A stretch of DNA of 64,000 nucleotides from an uncultured Flavobacterium sp. (lineage in GTDB: Bacteria > Bacteroidota > Bacteroidia > Flavobacteriales > Flavobacteriaceae), in assembly GCF_943913405.1 (NCBI RefSeq), contig NZ_CALTYA010000013.1, forward strand, positions 1-64,000. Direction: 5' to 3'. Made by a program: the position numbers and the translations under genes. The notes under the pieces are model-generated. The model was not told the DNA's origin, searched no databases, and saw only the letters and a program-made list of their open reading frames with translations. Of this stretch, positions 1-9,211 are shown piece after piece. The first letter of the stretch is position 1. The number at the start of each line of letters is the position of its first letter.

Positions 1-56
1 TCTAAAAATCTAAAAATCTAAAAATCTAAAAATCTAAAAATCTAAAAATCTAAAAT
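1..56. repeat. 8-bp tandem repeat TCTAAAAA
   Basis: Six exact copies of TCTAAAAA followed by one degenerate copy. The array begins at the window edge, so its true length is unknown, and it runs into the stop codon of the adjacent BatE-like gene. It is a simple-sequence repeat at the 3' end of the Bat operon; no function can be read from it. Confidence 0.9.
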
Positions 57-799
57 TACTTCAATTCCTTAATCGCATCTTTAGCAATCCAACCAATTCT
101 TTCATCCGCCAATTGAATTTTCTTCCAATTTTCAGCCTCTTCCAAAACATGAACTTTTGTTCCTTCGTGCAAAGTGAAAACGTCTTTCGCGCTATTTTTT
201 GGTTCTAATTTTACCGAAGTTATTTCCGAAAAAACAATCGCTGGACGATTTGCTTCCGTTAAATTTTTAGATTTAATCGCCAAAGAAACAGTTACAATCA
301 AAGCGATTAAAGCCAAGCACAATCCTACGAAGAAAACCCTTTTCAAAATGGTGTTTTCAGAAAAATAATAGGCGATAAAAAACAGCAAGAATACAAATGA
401 AATTCCGATGGAAATTTTCGCCCATTCGTCTGCCGTATGTTTTAAAGTAAAATCATTTACTGTTTTTCCAAAACCGACTTCAATGACTGGTTTTATTTCA
501 TCAATGGTCATATTTTGGGCAAAACGAAGGTTGTTTTTCGAAGCCGCATCATTCGGATTCAGCAACAAAGCTTTCTCATAATTGTAAATCGCCGGCGCTA
601 CTTTGTTTAATTTATAGTAAGCATTTCCCAAATTATAATACAATTCAACCGATTCTTTTTTCGATTTCAGAACATTTTCATAAGCAGTCACGGCGTCTTC
701 AAATTTCTCTTCTTGGTAGAATTTATTGCCTTCCTGAAAAGCATTTTGAGCCCAGAAAACCTGCGTGAAAAGTAAAAATATATAAAGTATGTTTTTCAT
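56..799 (-). CDS. batE: BatE-like TPR and SH3 protein
   Basis: Last gene of the Bat operon. The 247-residue product starts with a signal peptide (about 1-17). Two TPR-like helical repeats follow (about 20-92), containing the ELYYNLGNAYYKLNK pattern. Two hydrophobic helices lie near 127-146 and 152-173, and a bacterial SH3-like domain at about 190-245 ends in ...RIGWIAKDAIKELK. The TPR-TM-SH3 order is that of BatE proteins, membrane-anchored periplasmic partners of the BatA/BatB von Willebrand proteins. The family is named after Bacteroides aerotolerance, but its biochemical role is not established. It lies 51 bp after batD on the same strand, so co-transcription is likely. Confidence 0.85.
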   Translation of the reverse strand: MKNILYIFLLFTQVFWAQNAFQEGNKFYQEEKFEDAVTAYENVLKSKKESVELYYNLGNAYYKLNKVAPAIYNYEKALLLNPNDAASKNNLRFAQNMTIDEIKPVIEVGFGKTVNDFTLKHTADEWAKISIGISFVFLLFFIAYYFSENTILKRVFFVGLCLALIALIVTVSLAIKSKNLTEANRPAIVFSEITSVKLEPKNSAKDVFTLHEGTKVHVLEEAENWKKIQLADERIGWIAKDAIKELK

Positions 800-850
800 T
801 TTTATTTTGTTTAGAAAAATCCCTAACCGATTTAAAACGGCTTAGGACAA

Positions 851-2611
851 CTAAATTTGTTTTTCCAATTCCGAAATTACGGTTACGGCTTTTTCATAAT
901 CCTGCTTGATAGCGACGCTTGAAAACGGTGCATATCTTGCAAACTCGCAGTTTTCAGTCAAGTTAATAAAATCTTTCACTGTTTCTGGTTTTGCGCCTCT
1001 TTCCAGCAAAATTTCAGTAATGATTTCTTTGCTCATTTCTGAAGTTTCAATATGCAATTTTGCCTTCAAGAAATTATGCAAAGCTCTTTCCAAAGCAATA
1101 TAAAATGGCTCTTTGTTGTTGATTTGTTTTTTCGCTTGTGACAAATATTTCTTCGCTAAACGATTCGACATTCTGCGTTTGTTTCCGGCAATATCGCCAT
1201 CTCTCGCTTCTTTTCTTCTTCGTATAAATACGATTATCGGAATCAGAATAAACGGCAAAGCCAATAATCCATAATATAAATTCGTTCCGAAGAAAGCCGC
1301 TTTTTTAGTAGAAACCAAATTTGTTTTCAGCTTGATATTGGCAAATTCTACGTTCTTTTTCTCCGTGTGTTTGCCTATTCCTTCCTCATTAGAAGCCACA
1401 GGTTCTGGACCAGTCGGACCGTCTAAAACTTTCACCATAATTTCTGGTGAAGTAAGCGTTTTGTAACGTCCCGCACTTGGATCAAAGTACGAAAATGACA
1501 ATCCTTTGATTGGATAATTTCCTTTATATTGTGGAATCAGCGTGTATTTATCCGAAATTTTTCCTTGCATTCCTGACAATGGCGTGGTCACGTTTTCGGT
1601 ATGGACCGGATCGTACATTTCTAAAGCACTCGGAACAATGGGTTTTGGAAGCGTGAATAGTTTTAAATTTCCGTTTCCAGAAACGCTTACTTCCAAATCT
1701 AAAGATTCGCCGTGTTTTAATTCCGTTTTTGTAGGTTTTGCAGTAAAAGTAAATTTTCCGACAGCGCCAGTGAAATCGTCTGGTTTTCCTGCTTCTGGCA
1801 ATGCTTTTACATTGATAAATTTAGTTTCGGCGACAATAGTTTTATTCATTCCAACCAACTGCGGCCTTCCAAAAATATCTCTTCGATTTGTCGGAACTTC
1901 CATTACCATATCCAGCGAAAGCGGTTCAATTTTTAATTTTCCAGCTTTTTGAGGATATAATACAGCCTTGCGCAAAACTACATATCGGTAATCTTCGCCT
2001 TTATATTTTCCATTTTCAACGACAAGATCTTTGATTTCAATGTTCTGGCTCCAAAAGTCATTAAATTTTGGACTGCTGGTTTCTCTCCAATTTCGAACGC
2101 TCACATTATGACTTACATATAATTTGTAAACCACTGTAATTCCTTCGTTTAAATACGGATTTGCTTTTGAAACCTCAGCCACCAAATGAACGCCAACTTC
2201 TCCGGAAGGCACATAATTCGGGTCGCTTGGATCGCGCTGTTCTTGGACAGCATTTCCAACAGTAATTTTTATGGGAGCCGTTTTGTAGATTTCTCCCTTG
2301 ATTTCAATGGAAGCCGATTTGATAACAATCGTCCCCTTTTGCAGCGGAAGCAGAAAATAAATATAAGATTTGTTGAAAGTCCCGCGGCCATTCACCCAAG
2401 TCTGGCTTACTTGCTGACTCGGACCGCCGACAACACGAAATCCTTCAAAAGATGGAGGCGTAAAATTATCTCCGTCTTCATTCATCGTGAAATCAATGCG
2501 AAGCCTTTCGTTGATTCCCATGTTCTGCTTGCTGACCCTCGCCTCAAATTGAACTTGAGCCGAAAGTCCTTGAAAAAAGATCAAAAATAATACTGCTAAA
2601 TACTTTTTCAT
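851..2611 (-). CDS. batD: BatD (oxygen tolerance) family protein
   Basis: A protein of about 586 residues with a signal peptide, a large extracytoplasmic region of repeated beta-sandwich-like segments (to about 430), one transmembrane helix near 445-465 (LLALPFILIPIIVFI), a basic stop-transfer stretch (RRRKEARDGD) and a cytoplasmic helical tail. This is the BatD/oxygen-tolerance architecture. I chose the ATG at 2611 (MKKYLAVLFLIFFQGLSAQ, a clean signal peptide) over the GTG three codons upstream. It lies between batC and batE on the minus strand with small gaps. It probably works as an envelope scaffold with the BatA/B VWA proteins; that role is inferred from the operon. Confidence 0.88.
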   Translation of the reverse strand: MKKYLAVLFLIFFQGLSAQVQFEARVSKQNMGINERLRIDFTMNEDGDNFTPPSFEGFRVVGGPSQQVSQTWVNGRGTFNKSYIYFLLPLQKGTIVIKSASIEIKGEIYKTAPIKITVGNAVQEQRDPSDPNYVPSGEVGVHLVAEVSKANPYLNEGITVVYKLYVSHNVSVRNWRETSSPKFNDFWSQNIEIKDLVVENGKYKGEDYRYVVLRKAVLYPQKAGKLKIEPLSLDMVMEVPTNRRDIFGRPQLVGMNKTIVAETKFINVKALPEAGKPDDFTGAVGKFTFTAKPTKTELKHGESLDLEVSVSGNGNLKLFTLPKPIVPSALEMYDPVHTENVTTPLSGMQGKISDKYTLIPQYKGNYPIKGLSFSYFDPSAGRYKTLTSPEIMVKVLDGPTGPEPVASNEEGIGKHTEKKNVEFANIKLKTNLVSTKKAAFFGTNLYYGLLALPFILIPIIVFIRRRKEARDGDIAGNKRRMSNRLAKKYLSQAKKQINNKEPFYIALERALHNFLKAKLHIETSEMSKEIITEILLERGAKPETVKDFINLTENCEFARYAPFSSVAIKQDYEKAVTVISELEKQI

Positions 2612-2625
2612 TACAATCACCTTGT

Positions 2626-3402
2626 TTACCAGTCTTTTTCTGTTTGAACAGGCTTGCCTTTTACTTTTTTGGCATTGACCTTATCTTGAATTTTCTTTTC
2701 TTCGTTATTTACGGCATCTAAAAGATTCTCTATTCTTTGTTTCGACGGATTTCCCGGTTGCGGTTTTGGCTGTCCGTCTTTGTCGTCGCCTTTTCCTTTT
2801 TTATCGCCGTCGTCTTTACCTTCGTCTTTTTTGTCTTTTTCGTCGCCTTTATCTTTATTATCTTTTTTATTGTCGCCGTCTTCCTTGTCCTTTTTGTCTT
2901 TATCCTTGTCTTTGTCTTTATCTTTTTTGTCGTCCTTCTTTTTATCGTCCTTCTTTTTATCGTCTTTTGGAGGCGGATTGTTTTTCAGATATTCTTTCGC
3001 TAAAGCGTAATTGTAGCGCGTTTCCTCATCTTTCGGATTATTTCTCAAGGCATTTTTATACGCTTCCACCGCCTCAGAATACTTTTTTTCCTTCATAAAA
3101 ATGTTTCCAAGATTATGAAAAGCTTTATGCTTTTGCGGTTTTGTTTTCGCATTTTCAATGGTTTTCAGATATGCTAATTTTGCTTCGCTAGCCTGATTTT
3201 GCTTGTAAATTGTATTTCCTAAATTATACGAAGAAATAGCCTGAGTCGGTGATTTTGAAAGTGAAATTCTGTAATCCGCTTCGGCTTCGGCATATTTTTT
3301 CTCTTTAAATTCTTCGTTTCCTTTTGGCAGATTTTTGTCCTTTTGTTGCGCCATTACGGCAAAGGAAAAAAACAGCAGACTATATATAAATACGTTTTTC
3401 AT
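2626..3402 (-). CDS. batC: BatC-like TPR protein with Lys/Asp-rich tail
   Basis: A secreted or membrane-attached TPR protein. The signal peptide is MKNVFIYSLLFFSFAVMAQ, followed by about three TPR units (to about residue 140; SSYNLGNTIYKQNQ, AFHNLGNIFMKEKK, TRYNYALAKEYLKN). A highly charged segment of roughly 70 residues then consists almost wholly of Lys, Asp, Glu and Gly (DNA about 2760-2965), and a short C-terminal helix follows. The ATG at 3402 sits directly after the batB stop; an upstream ATG at 3417 would overlap batB and spoil the signal peptide. The charged segment is longer than the TPR role needs and is probably disordered. Long open frames on the opposite strand here are artefacts of that composition. 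Confidence 0.83.
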   Translation of the reverse strand: MKNVFIYSLLFFSFAVMAQQKDKNLPKGNEEFKEKKYAEAEADYRISLSKSPTQAISSYNLGNTIYKQNQASEAKLAYLKTIENAKTKPQKHKAFHNLGNIFMKEKKYSEAVEAYKNALRNNPKDEETRYNYALAKEYLKNNPPPKDDKKKDDKKKDDKKDKDKDKDKDKKDKEDGDNKKDNKDKGDEKDKKDEGKDDGDKKGKGDDKDGQPKPQPGNPSKQRIENLLDAVNNEEKKIQDKVNAKKVKGKPVQTEKDW

Positions 3403-3403
3403 T

Positions 3404-4441
3404 TTATTCCTTTTCATTAAACAAGTTCAGTTTTTTCACCCATTTTGTCTTTTTCTCCATCAAGAAAATATCCAAAAACAAAAATAGGAAAGCCGCACCG
3501 ATGAACCATTGGAACTGCGATTGGTAATTGGCAAATTGCGTCGCCTCAAACTCTGTTTTTTCAATATTATCCAAAGCATTTTTCACATAATCTAAAACTT
3601 GCTTGGTGTTGCTTCCGTTGATGTAACCGCCTTTTGTGCCTTTTGCAATCGCTTTTAAGGTTTCTTCGTTCAATTTTGTCACTACGATCTCATCATTTCT
3701 GTCACGTTGGTAACCTTCGATTTTACCATTTCTTTTCAACGGAATCGTGCCTCCTTTTTCAGTCCCGACTCCTATGGTAATAATTTTCAAGCCATTTTTC
3801 TCCGCTTCTTCCACGACGCTTTCCACGCCTTCAGAGTGGTCTTCTCCGTCAGAAATCAGAATTACCAATTTGCTGGTCTTGCTGTTTTTATCAAAATAAG
3901 ACGCCGACATTTGAATCGCTTCGTCTAGAGAAGTTCCTTGTGAAGAAACCATTCCGGGATTCATGCTTTGCAAAAACATTTTCGCAACGCTGTAATCTGT
4001 GGTAATTGGCAAAACCGGGAAAGCGCTTCCGGCGTAAGCCACAATTCCGATTCTGTCGCTTCCCAATTGGTTGATAATCTGCGAAACGAGTTGTTTTGTC
4101 TTTTCCAATCGGCTTGGCGCAATATCTTCGGCAAGCATTGATTTTGAAACGTCGATGGCAAAAACGATGTCGATTCCTTCGCGTTTTACGGTTTCCATTC
4201 TAGTTCCGATTTTTGGATTTACCAAACTGACGATCAAAAAGGCCAAAGCCAAAAGAAATACGGTGATTTTCAAGCTTGACTTAAAAATCGATCGTTCTGG
4301 CGTTAATCTTTTGATTAGTTTGTAATCTCCAAATTCACGCTGTTTTTTCTTTTTCCAATACAAATTGAATAAGAATAGTAACACCAAAATTGGGATGACT
4401 ATGAGAATGTATAAATATTTTTTTTCGTCTAATTCGTACAT
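3404..4441 (-). CDS. batB: BatB von Willebrand factor A protein
   Basis: A VWA-domain membrane protein of 345 residues. An N-terminal hydrophobic helix (about 10-28) and a second (about 55-75) precede a VWA domain with an intact MIDAS motif DVSKSM (about 95). A C-terminal transmembrane helix is near 310-330 (WFIGAAFLFLFLDIFLM). The two-helix/VWA/one-helix layout and its position next to a paralogous VWA gene identify BatA/BatB. The domain should bind a divalent metal and mediate protein-protein contact at the membrane. Translation is probably coupled: the gap to batA is 6 bp and batC starts just after its stop. Confidence 0.9.
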   Translation of the reverse strand: MYELDEKKYLYILIVIPILVLLFLFNLYWKKKKQREFGDYKLIKRLTPERSIFKSSLKITVFLLALAFLIVSLVNPKIGTRMETVKREGIDIVFAIDVSKSMLAEDIAPSRLEKTKQLVSQIINQLGSDRIGIVAYAGSAFPVLPITTDYSVAKMFLQSMNPGMVSSQGTSLDEAIQMSASYFDKNSKTSKLVILISDGEDHSEGVESVVEEAEKNGLKIITIGVGTEKGGTIPLKRNGKIEGYQRDRNDEIVVTKLNEETLKAIAKGTKGGYINGSNTKQVLDYVKNALDNIEKTEFEATQFANYQSQFQWFIGAAFLFLFLDIFLMEKKTKWVKKLNLFNEKE

Positions 4442-4447
4442 AATTTT

Positions 4448-5452
4448 TTAGATAAAGCTTCTGAAAACGGTATTTTTCAATAATACTTCAAGCAATAAAA
4501 GCAATCCGGCAACATAAATAAACGGACGGAAATGCTCGTCATAATTGTAAAATTTCTGCTCTTCAATTTCAGAGGTTTCCAGCTTGTTGATTTCTTCGTA
4601 AATTTCTCTAAGCTTTTGGTTGTTCGTCGCCCGGAAATATTTTCCATCAGTATTTCTGGCAATTTCTTTCATCAGCTGTTCGTCAATTTCCACTTGCATC
4701 ATTTGGTATAAAAATTCTCCGTTTGCGCCGATTGCATAAGGAGATTCGGCCATTCCTTTTGTTCCAAGACCAATCGTATACACTTTTATTCCGTATTCTT
4801 TTGCGATATCAGAAGCCATTCTCGGATCAATAAAACCAGAATTATTCACACCGTCAGTCAATAAAATAATGACTTTGCTTTTTGCCTGACTGTCTTTTAA
4901 ACGGTTTACAGCCGTGGCCAATCCCATCCCGATTCCGGTTCCGTCTTGCAATAAATTATCATATTTCACGCCTTTCAAAGCTTCCAAAACAACAGCTTTA
5001 TCACTTGTCACAGGAGTTTTCGTATAACTTTCTGCGGCATAAACCACCAAACCGATTCTGTCATTTGGTCTTCCTTCCACAAATTCTGAAGCGACTCTTT
5101 TCAACGCTTCCAAACGGTTTGGCTTTAAATCTCGCGTCAGCATACTTCCTGAAACGTCGATAGAAAGTACAATATCTATACCGTTTGTAGTTTTCGTTTT
5201 GTTGCTGATATCAACACTCTGAGGTCGCGCCAAAGCAACGATAATGAAACAAAGCGCTATAATTCTGAAGGCAAAAAGCAACGGATATAATTTTGGCAAA
5301 AACGAACTTTTGACTTTAAATCCGTTAAGCGAACTCACTTTCAAGGAAGCCGAAATTTTGTTTCGTTTCCAGATATGCCAAGCGATTGCGACTGGAATCA
5401 GCAAAAACAGCCAGAAAAAACCGGGATTTAAAAAGGTAACATTATTCATCAT
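4448..5452 (-). CDS. batA: BatA von Willebrand factor A protein
   Basis: The second VWA paralogue, 334 residues, with the same topology as its neighbour: hydrophobic helices at about 10-24 and 57-75, a VWA domain with MIDAS DVSGSM (about 99-104) and a conserved T...DGVNN segment, and a C-terminal helix near 310-325. Its start overlaps the upstream stop in a TAATG arrangement, so translational coupling is likely. BatA and BatB together with the MoxR ATPase are thought to form a membrane complex whose substrate is unknown; here that is inferred from family and operon, not from sequence detail. Confidence 0.9.
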   Translation of the reverse strand: MMNNVTFLNPGFFWLFLLIPVAIAWHIWKRNKISASLKVSSLNGFKVKSSFLPKLYPLLFAFRIIALCFIIVALARPQSVDISNKTKTTNGIDIVLSIDVSGSMLTRDLKPNRLEALKRVASEFVEGRPNDRIGLVVYAAESYTKTPVTSDKAVVLEALKGVKYDNLLQDGTGIGMGLATAVNRLKDSQAKSKVIILLTDGVNNSGFIDPRMASDIAKEYGIKVYTIGLGTKGMAESPYAIGANGEFLYQMMQVEIDEQLMKEIARNTDGKYFRATNNQKLREIYEEINKLETSEIEEQKFYNYDEHFRPFIYVAGLLLLLEVLLKNTVFRSFI

Positions 5453-7050
5453 TAGTTTACTCTTTTAAGTTCAACGGATTCTAAAATTCTTTCTGCAATC
5501 TGATTTGCGTATTCGTCGCCTTCCTTATGGAAAATCATGATTTGCTGCAAACCTCCATCTTGGCTGAAAAACAAAACTTCATAATATACTTTTATGCTTT
5601 TCTTGCTTTCTGGATCAATCTGGTCAAAAGTTCCGTAGCCTTTTTTACCCGAAATTCCTTCTCTCGTTTGATAATCTTCTTGTTTCACAATCATGTTTGC
5701 GGCACCATTTTTCTCTAGCAATTGCAAGCTTCCTTCCAATGCTTTTGACAAATCGATCTGCGTTTCCTGCTTGTATTTATTGGTAGAAACCATTACGTAG
5801 AAATTATCCCAAATATCTCCATAAGAAAACATTTGCATTTCTTTAATCAACGCCATCGTTTCCTTTGGCAGTTTTTCTTCTTTCTGGCGCATCAAAACTT
5901 TTGGTGTTTCGATTAAAATCCCAGGATTTCCGTATTCGCTTTTCACCCATTCGCCTTCTAACATTTGTTTGGAAGAATTTCCGAAAATAATTCCTTGACT
6001 TACCAAATAATATCCTAAACCAGCAAAAAGCACGAATGAAGCGACAAATGCGATAATTGCGTTGCGCTGCTGGCGTTTCTTTTTGGCCAATCTTTCTCTT
6101 CTTTCTGCATCGAAATCAATTTCATCTTCGATTTCTTCCTCTTTCGGAATGGCTTTGTGCAACGTAAAAATAGTTTTTTCGATTCGTTTTCTGTCTTCTA
6201 CTATTTCAAAATCCAACGGTTTTGATTTTGCAAATTTCACCAAATCCGCTTGGCGTAACACCTTTTCTAAGTTTTCTACTGTTTCTTTCGAAAGCTTCAT
6301 TTTCTTTCTGACAACTGCATTCCTCAAGCCAACAATCACTTCAGAAGTCGTGCTTTCCATCGCTGGAACTTGAATTTCTTCTTCAATATAAGTTCGGGCA
6401 ATATCAGTCAGTTCAGAATAATAATTTTTGACTTCGCCTTTTTCTAGAAGTTCTTTCTTTTCGAGGTTTTTCAGCATGCTCGAAGCCTTTTCGATTGGCG
6501 TCGCATACACGATTTCTTCGTCTTTTTTGCGCTTGTATTTTTTAGCCAGGAAGAAAATCAAAACACCAATTCCGGCTAAAAGCAAGATTCCCAAAACCCA
6601 TTTCCACCAATTTCCCGCAGGAGATTTTACTTCGGAAATACTTTTGATATCAAACATTTTCTGCTTTAAAGTATCGACTTTTACGGCCATAACCTCAACA
6701 GCAATTGAATCAGTCAGAAAAGGTTTTTTATTGATCAAAACAGGAAGGCTCGGAATCAAAAATCGTCCCGAGTCAAATTGCGTCAAGCCATATCTTTTCG
6801 TCAATAAATAACGGTCTTTTTCTTTGACAGTATCTATCGGATAGGATTCTAAAACTTCCAAAGCACCAAAATTTTTCCCATCCGGAAAAACAACGCTTGA
6901 CAAAGTATCAACAGATGTTTTTAAGGTAAGATTGATTTGAGCGCCAATTTTTATTTTGGTAGAATCGACCGTGGTCGTTACCCGTTTTTGTCCGTAGGAA
7001 CAAATTCCGGCCAATAAAAAAAGCAGTATATAAAAAGTGTTTTTTTTCAT
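5452..7050 (-). CDS. Bat-operon BatD-like membrane protein, 532 aa
   Basis: A predicted membrane protein with a signal peptide (ending ...GICSYGQ), a beta-rich extracytoplasmic segment of about 120 residues, a transmembrane helix near 150-170 (WVLGILLLAGIGVLIFFLA), a long Lys/Glu-rich cytoplasmic part (about 170-330), a second helix near 337-353 and an extracytoplasmic C-terminal domain of about 180 residues. Position between the DUF58 gene and batA, plus the BatD-like N-terminal half, suggest a scaffold for the VWA pair. The C-terminal domain is not one I recognise. The stop codon overlaps the batA start by one base. Confidence 0.7.
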   Translation of the reverse strand: MKKNTFYILLFLLAGICSYGQKRVTTTVDSTKIKIGAQINLTLKTSVDTLSSVVFPDGKNFGALEVLESYPIDTVKEKDRYLLTKRYGLTQFDSGRFLIPSLPVLINKKPFLTDSIAVEVMAVKVDTLKQKMFDIKSISEVKSPAGNWWKWVLGILLLAGIGVLIFFLAKKYKRKKDEEIVYATPIEKASSMLKNLEKKELLEKGEVKNYYSELTDIARTYIEEEIQVPAMESTTSEVIVGLRNAVVRKKMKLSKETVENLEKVLRQADLVKFAKSKPLDFEIVEDRKRIEKTIFTLHKAIPKEEEIEDEIDFDAERRERLAKKKRQQRNAIIAFVASFVLFAGLGYYLVSQGIIFGNSSKQMLEGEWVKSEYGNPGILIETPKVLMRQKEEKLPKETMALIKEMQMFSYGDIWDNFYVMVSTNKYKQETQIDLSKALEGSLQLLEKNGAANMIVKQEDYQTREGISGKKGYGTFDQIDPESKKSIKVYYEVLFFSQDGGLQQIMIFHKEGDEYANQIAERILESVELKRVN

Positions 7051-7092
7051 TTTTCTAGTCCTAATCCTAATTCATAAAAGGGGGAATAAAGA

Positions 7093-7959
7093 TTATCTCG
7101 ATTTAAAATAGCCCAACAGTTTGGTTACATAACTTTCATCAACTCTAGTATTTACAGTACCAGAACCACTTTTGCTAAAAGTTTCCTTGAAATATTTTAT
7201 TTTATCCTGATAGTGTTTTTCATATTCCATTCGAACCGATTTTGAGCCTGTATCGACCAAAAGCGTTTCTCCCGTTTCTGCGTCCAGCATATTCACCATC
7301 CCGATGTTTGGCATTTTTTCTTCTCTCGTATCATATACTCGAATTCCGGTCAAGTCGTGCTTTTTTCCGGCAATTTTCAAGGTTTTTTCGTAGTCGTCAT
7401 CCGTCATAAAATCAGAAATCATAAAAACGATGGCTTTCTTTTTAATCACTCCGGAGAAAAACCGAAGTGCTTGCGAAATATTCGTCTTGTTGCTTTTTGG
7501 CTGGAATTCAATCAATTCACGGATGATTCTCAAAACATGCGACCTTCCTTTTTTTGGCGGAATAAACAATTCGATTTGATCCGAAAACAAAATTAATCCG
7601 ATTTTATCGTTGTTCTGTGTAGCCGAAAAAGCCATTGTTGCAGCGATTTCTGTAACGACATCTTTTTTGAAAGCATTCTGTGTCCCAAAACTTTCGGATC
7701 CGCTGATATCAACCATCAGCATCATCGTGAGTTCTCTTTCTTCCTCAAAAACTTTCACATAAGGCTCGTTATATCTTGCCGTTACATTCCAGTCAATGGC
7801 ACGAATATCGTCACCAAATTGATATTGGCGCACTTCACTGAACGTCATTCCTCGCCCTTTGAAAGACGTATGATATTCTCCCGAAAAGATGTGATCGCTC
7901 AATCTTCGGGTTTTGATTTCTATTTTTCGTACTTTTTTGAGTAATTCCTTTGTATCCAT
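7093..7959 (-). CDS. DUF58 domain protein
   Basis: A 288-residue protein with the DUF58 signature DIRAIDWNVTAR (about 51-62) and a VWA-like fold containing MVDISGSESFG (about 87-97). No signal peptide or transmembrane helix is visible, so it is probably cytoplasmic. DUF58 proteins almost always follow a MoxR AAA ATPase, as here, and are believed to link the ATPase to membrane VWA proteins. A 79-bp gap to moxR is filled by an imperfect palindrome (7980-8032). Confidence 0.88.
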   Translation of the reverse strand: MDTKELLKKVRKIEIKTRRLSDHIFSGEYHTSFKGRGMTFSEVRQYQFGDDIRAIDWNVTARYNEPYVKVFEEERELTMMLMVDISGSESFGTQNAFKKDVVTEIAATMAFSATQNNDKIGLILFSDQIELFIPPKKGRSHVLRIIRELIEFQPKSNKTNISQALRFFSGVIKKKAIVFMISDFMTDDDYEKTLKIAGKKHDLTGIRVYDTREEKMPNIGMVNMLDAETGETLLVDTGSKSVRMEYEKHYQDKIKYFKETFSKSGSGTVNTRVDESYVTKLLGYFKSR

Positions 7960-7979
7960 TTTTTGTATAGTTTACAATT

Positions 7980-8032
7980 GATAGTTTACAGTTTATAGTT
8001 TTTCAACTGTCAACTATAAACCATCAACTATC
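7980..8032. repeat. Intergenic palindrome between moxR and DUF58 gene
   Basis: A 21-bp left arm (7980-8000) pairs with the right arm (8012-8032) at 18 of 21 positions around an 11-nt loop. Both arms are built from GATAGTT/AACTATC words. The moxR stop codon (8039-8041) lies just outside the right arm. Similar words recur in the palindrome at 28179-28219. In mRNA this would be a strong hairpin inside the operon. Confidence 0.8.
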
Positions 8033-8038
8033 AACTGT

Positions 8039-9043
8039 TTAAGGTACTTCAACTTCGTTTACGATTTTATTGATGATATCAACAGAAGTCACGTTTTCAG
8101 CTTCCGCTTCATACGTAATTCCGATTCTGTGGCGTAGTACATCGTGAACAACAGCGCGAACATCTTCTGGAATTACATAACCTCTGCGTTTGATAAAAGC
8201 ATAACATTTTGCAGCAGTTGCTAAGTTGATGCTTCCACGCGGAGACGATCCGAAACTGATCAAAGGTTTCAAGCTTTCTAATTTATATTTCTCTGGATAG
8301 CGAGTCGCAAAAACAATATCTAAGATATATTTCTCGATTTTTTCATCCATATAAACCTCGCGAACCGCTTCTTGCGCTCTTAAAATCTGCTCGACAGAAA
8401 CCACTTGGTTTACTTTTTCAAAAGCACCTTTCAAACTTTGCCTAACAACCATTCGCTCTTCTTCCATTTTTGGATAATCGATTACAGTTTTCAACATAAA
8501 ACGATCGACTTGAGCTTCTGGCAAAGGATAAGTTCCTTCTTGTTCTACTGGATTTTGTGTAGCCAGAACCAAAAATGGTCTGTCTAATTTAAAAGTTGTA
8601 TCTCCAATAGTTACTTGTTTTTCCTGCATCGCTTCCAAAAGTGCCGACTGAACCTTTGCCGGAGCACGGTTAATCTCATCCGCCAAAACGAAATTTGCGA
8701 AAATCGGACCTTTTTTAATAGAGAACGCATTGTCTTTAATGTTGTAAATCATGGTTCCCACAACATCTGCAGGAAGCAAATCTGGAGTAAACTGAATACG
8801 GCTGAAAGAACCGTGAATTGCTTGTGAAAGCGTGTTAATCGCTAAAGTTTTTGCCAATCCTGGAACACCTTCCAGCAAGATATGTCCTTGTCCTAAAAGT
8901 CCAATCAACAATCTTTCAATCATATGCTTCTGACCGACAATCACTTTGTTCATTTCCATCACCAAAAGGTCAATAAAGGCGCTTTCTCTTTCTATTTTTT
9001 CATTGATTGCTCTAATGTCTAATGCAGTAGCATTTTCTTCCAT
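8039..9043 (-). CDS. MoxR family AAA+ ATPase
   Basis: First gene of the Bat operon, 334 residues. Walker A is GVPGLAKT (about 58-65), Walker B is VLADEINRAP, sensor-1 is LATQNPVE, and an arginine-finger/sensor-2 region follows (SFGSSPRGS). This is a classic MoxR ATPase. MoxR proteins act as chaperone-like ATPases on VWA partners; the DUF58 and BatA/B genes downstream fit that. The family is AAA_3 with a C-terminal lid domain (AAA_lid_2). A plausible promoter lies at 9063-9092. The stop codon abuts an intergenic palindrome. Confidence 0.93.
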   Translation of the reverse strand: MEENATALDIRAINEKIERESAFIDLLVMEMNKVIVGQKHMIERLLIGLLGQGHILLEGVPGLAKTLAINTLSQAIHGSFSRIQFTPDLLPADVVGTMIYNIKDNAFSIKKGPIFANFVLADEINRAPAKVQSALLEAMQEKQVTIGDTTFKLDRPFLVLATQNPVEQEGTYPLPEAQVDRFMLKTVIDYPKMEEERMVVRQSLKGAFEKVNQVVSVEQILRAQEAVREVYMDEKIEKYILDIVFATRYPEKYKLESLKPLISFGSSPRGSINLATAAKCYAFIKRRGYVIPEDVRAVVHDVLRHRIGITYEAEAENVTSVDIINKIVNEVEVP

Positions 9044-9062
9044 AATCTAATATTTAAAGCCG

Positions 9063-9092
9063 TGAAGTTAGTATTTTATTTAATGGGTGCAA
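9063..9092 (-). promoter_or_regulatory. Candidate promoter of the Bat operon
   Basis: On the minus strand, TTG (9092-9090) is followed after exactly 19 bases by TAACTTCA (9070-9063). This resembles the flavobacterial TTG-N17-23-TAnnTTTG promoter with two mismatches at the 3' end. Transcription would begin about 15 bases before the moxR ATG. Confidence 0.45.
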
Positions 9093-9211
9093 ATTGAAAA
9101 TTTATTTACTGGCAAGACGTTAAGAATCTGTTAAAAATTATTTGAATCCCTTGGTTTTAAGGATGATTTATGATTTTCTTTTCATAAATTTAGAAACTCA
9201 AATTTAATAGC

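Noticed and set aside
1542..3098. Long plus-strand open frames opposite batD and batC
   Set aside because: Shadows of minus-strand genes with clear domains; the batC ones come from the Lys/Asp-rich segment, whose complement lacks stops.
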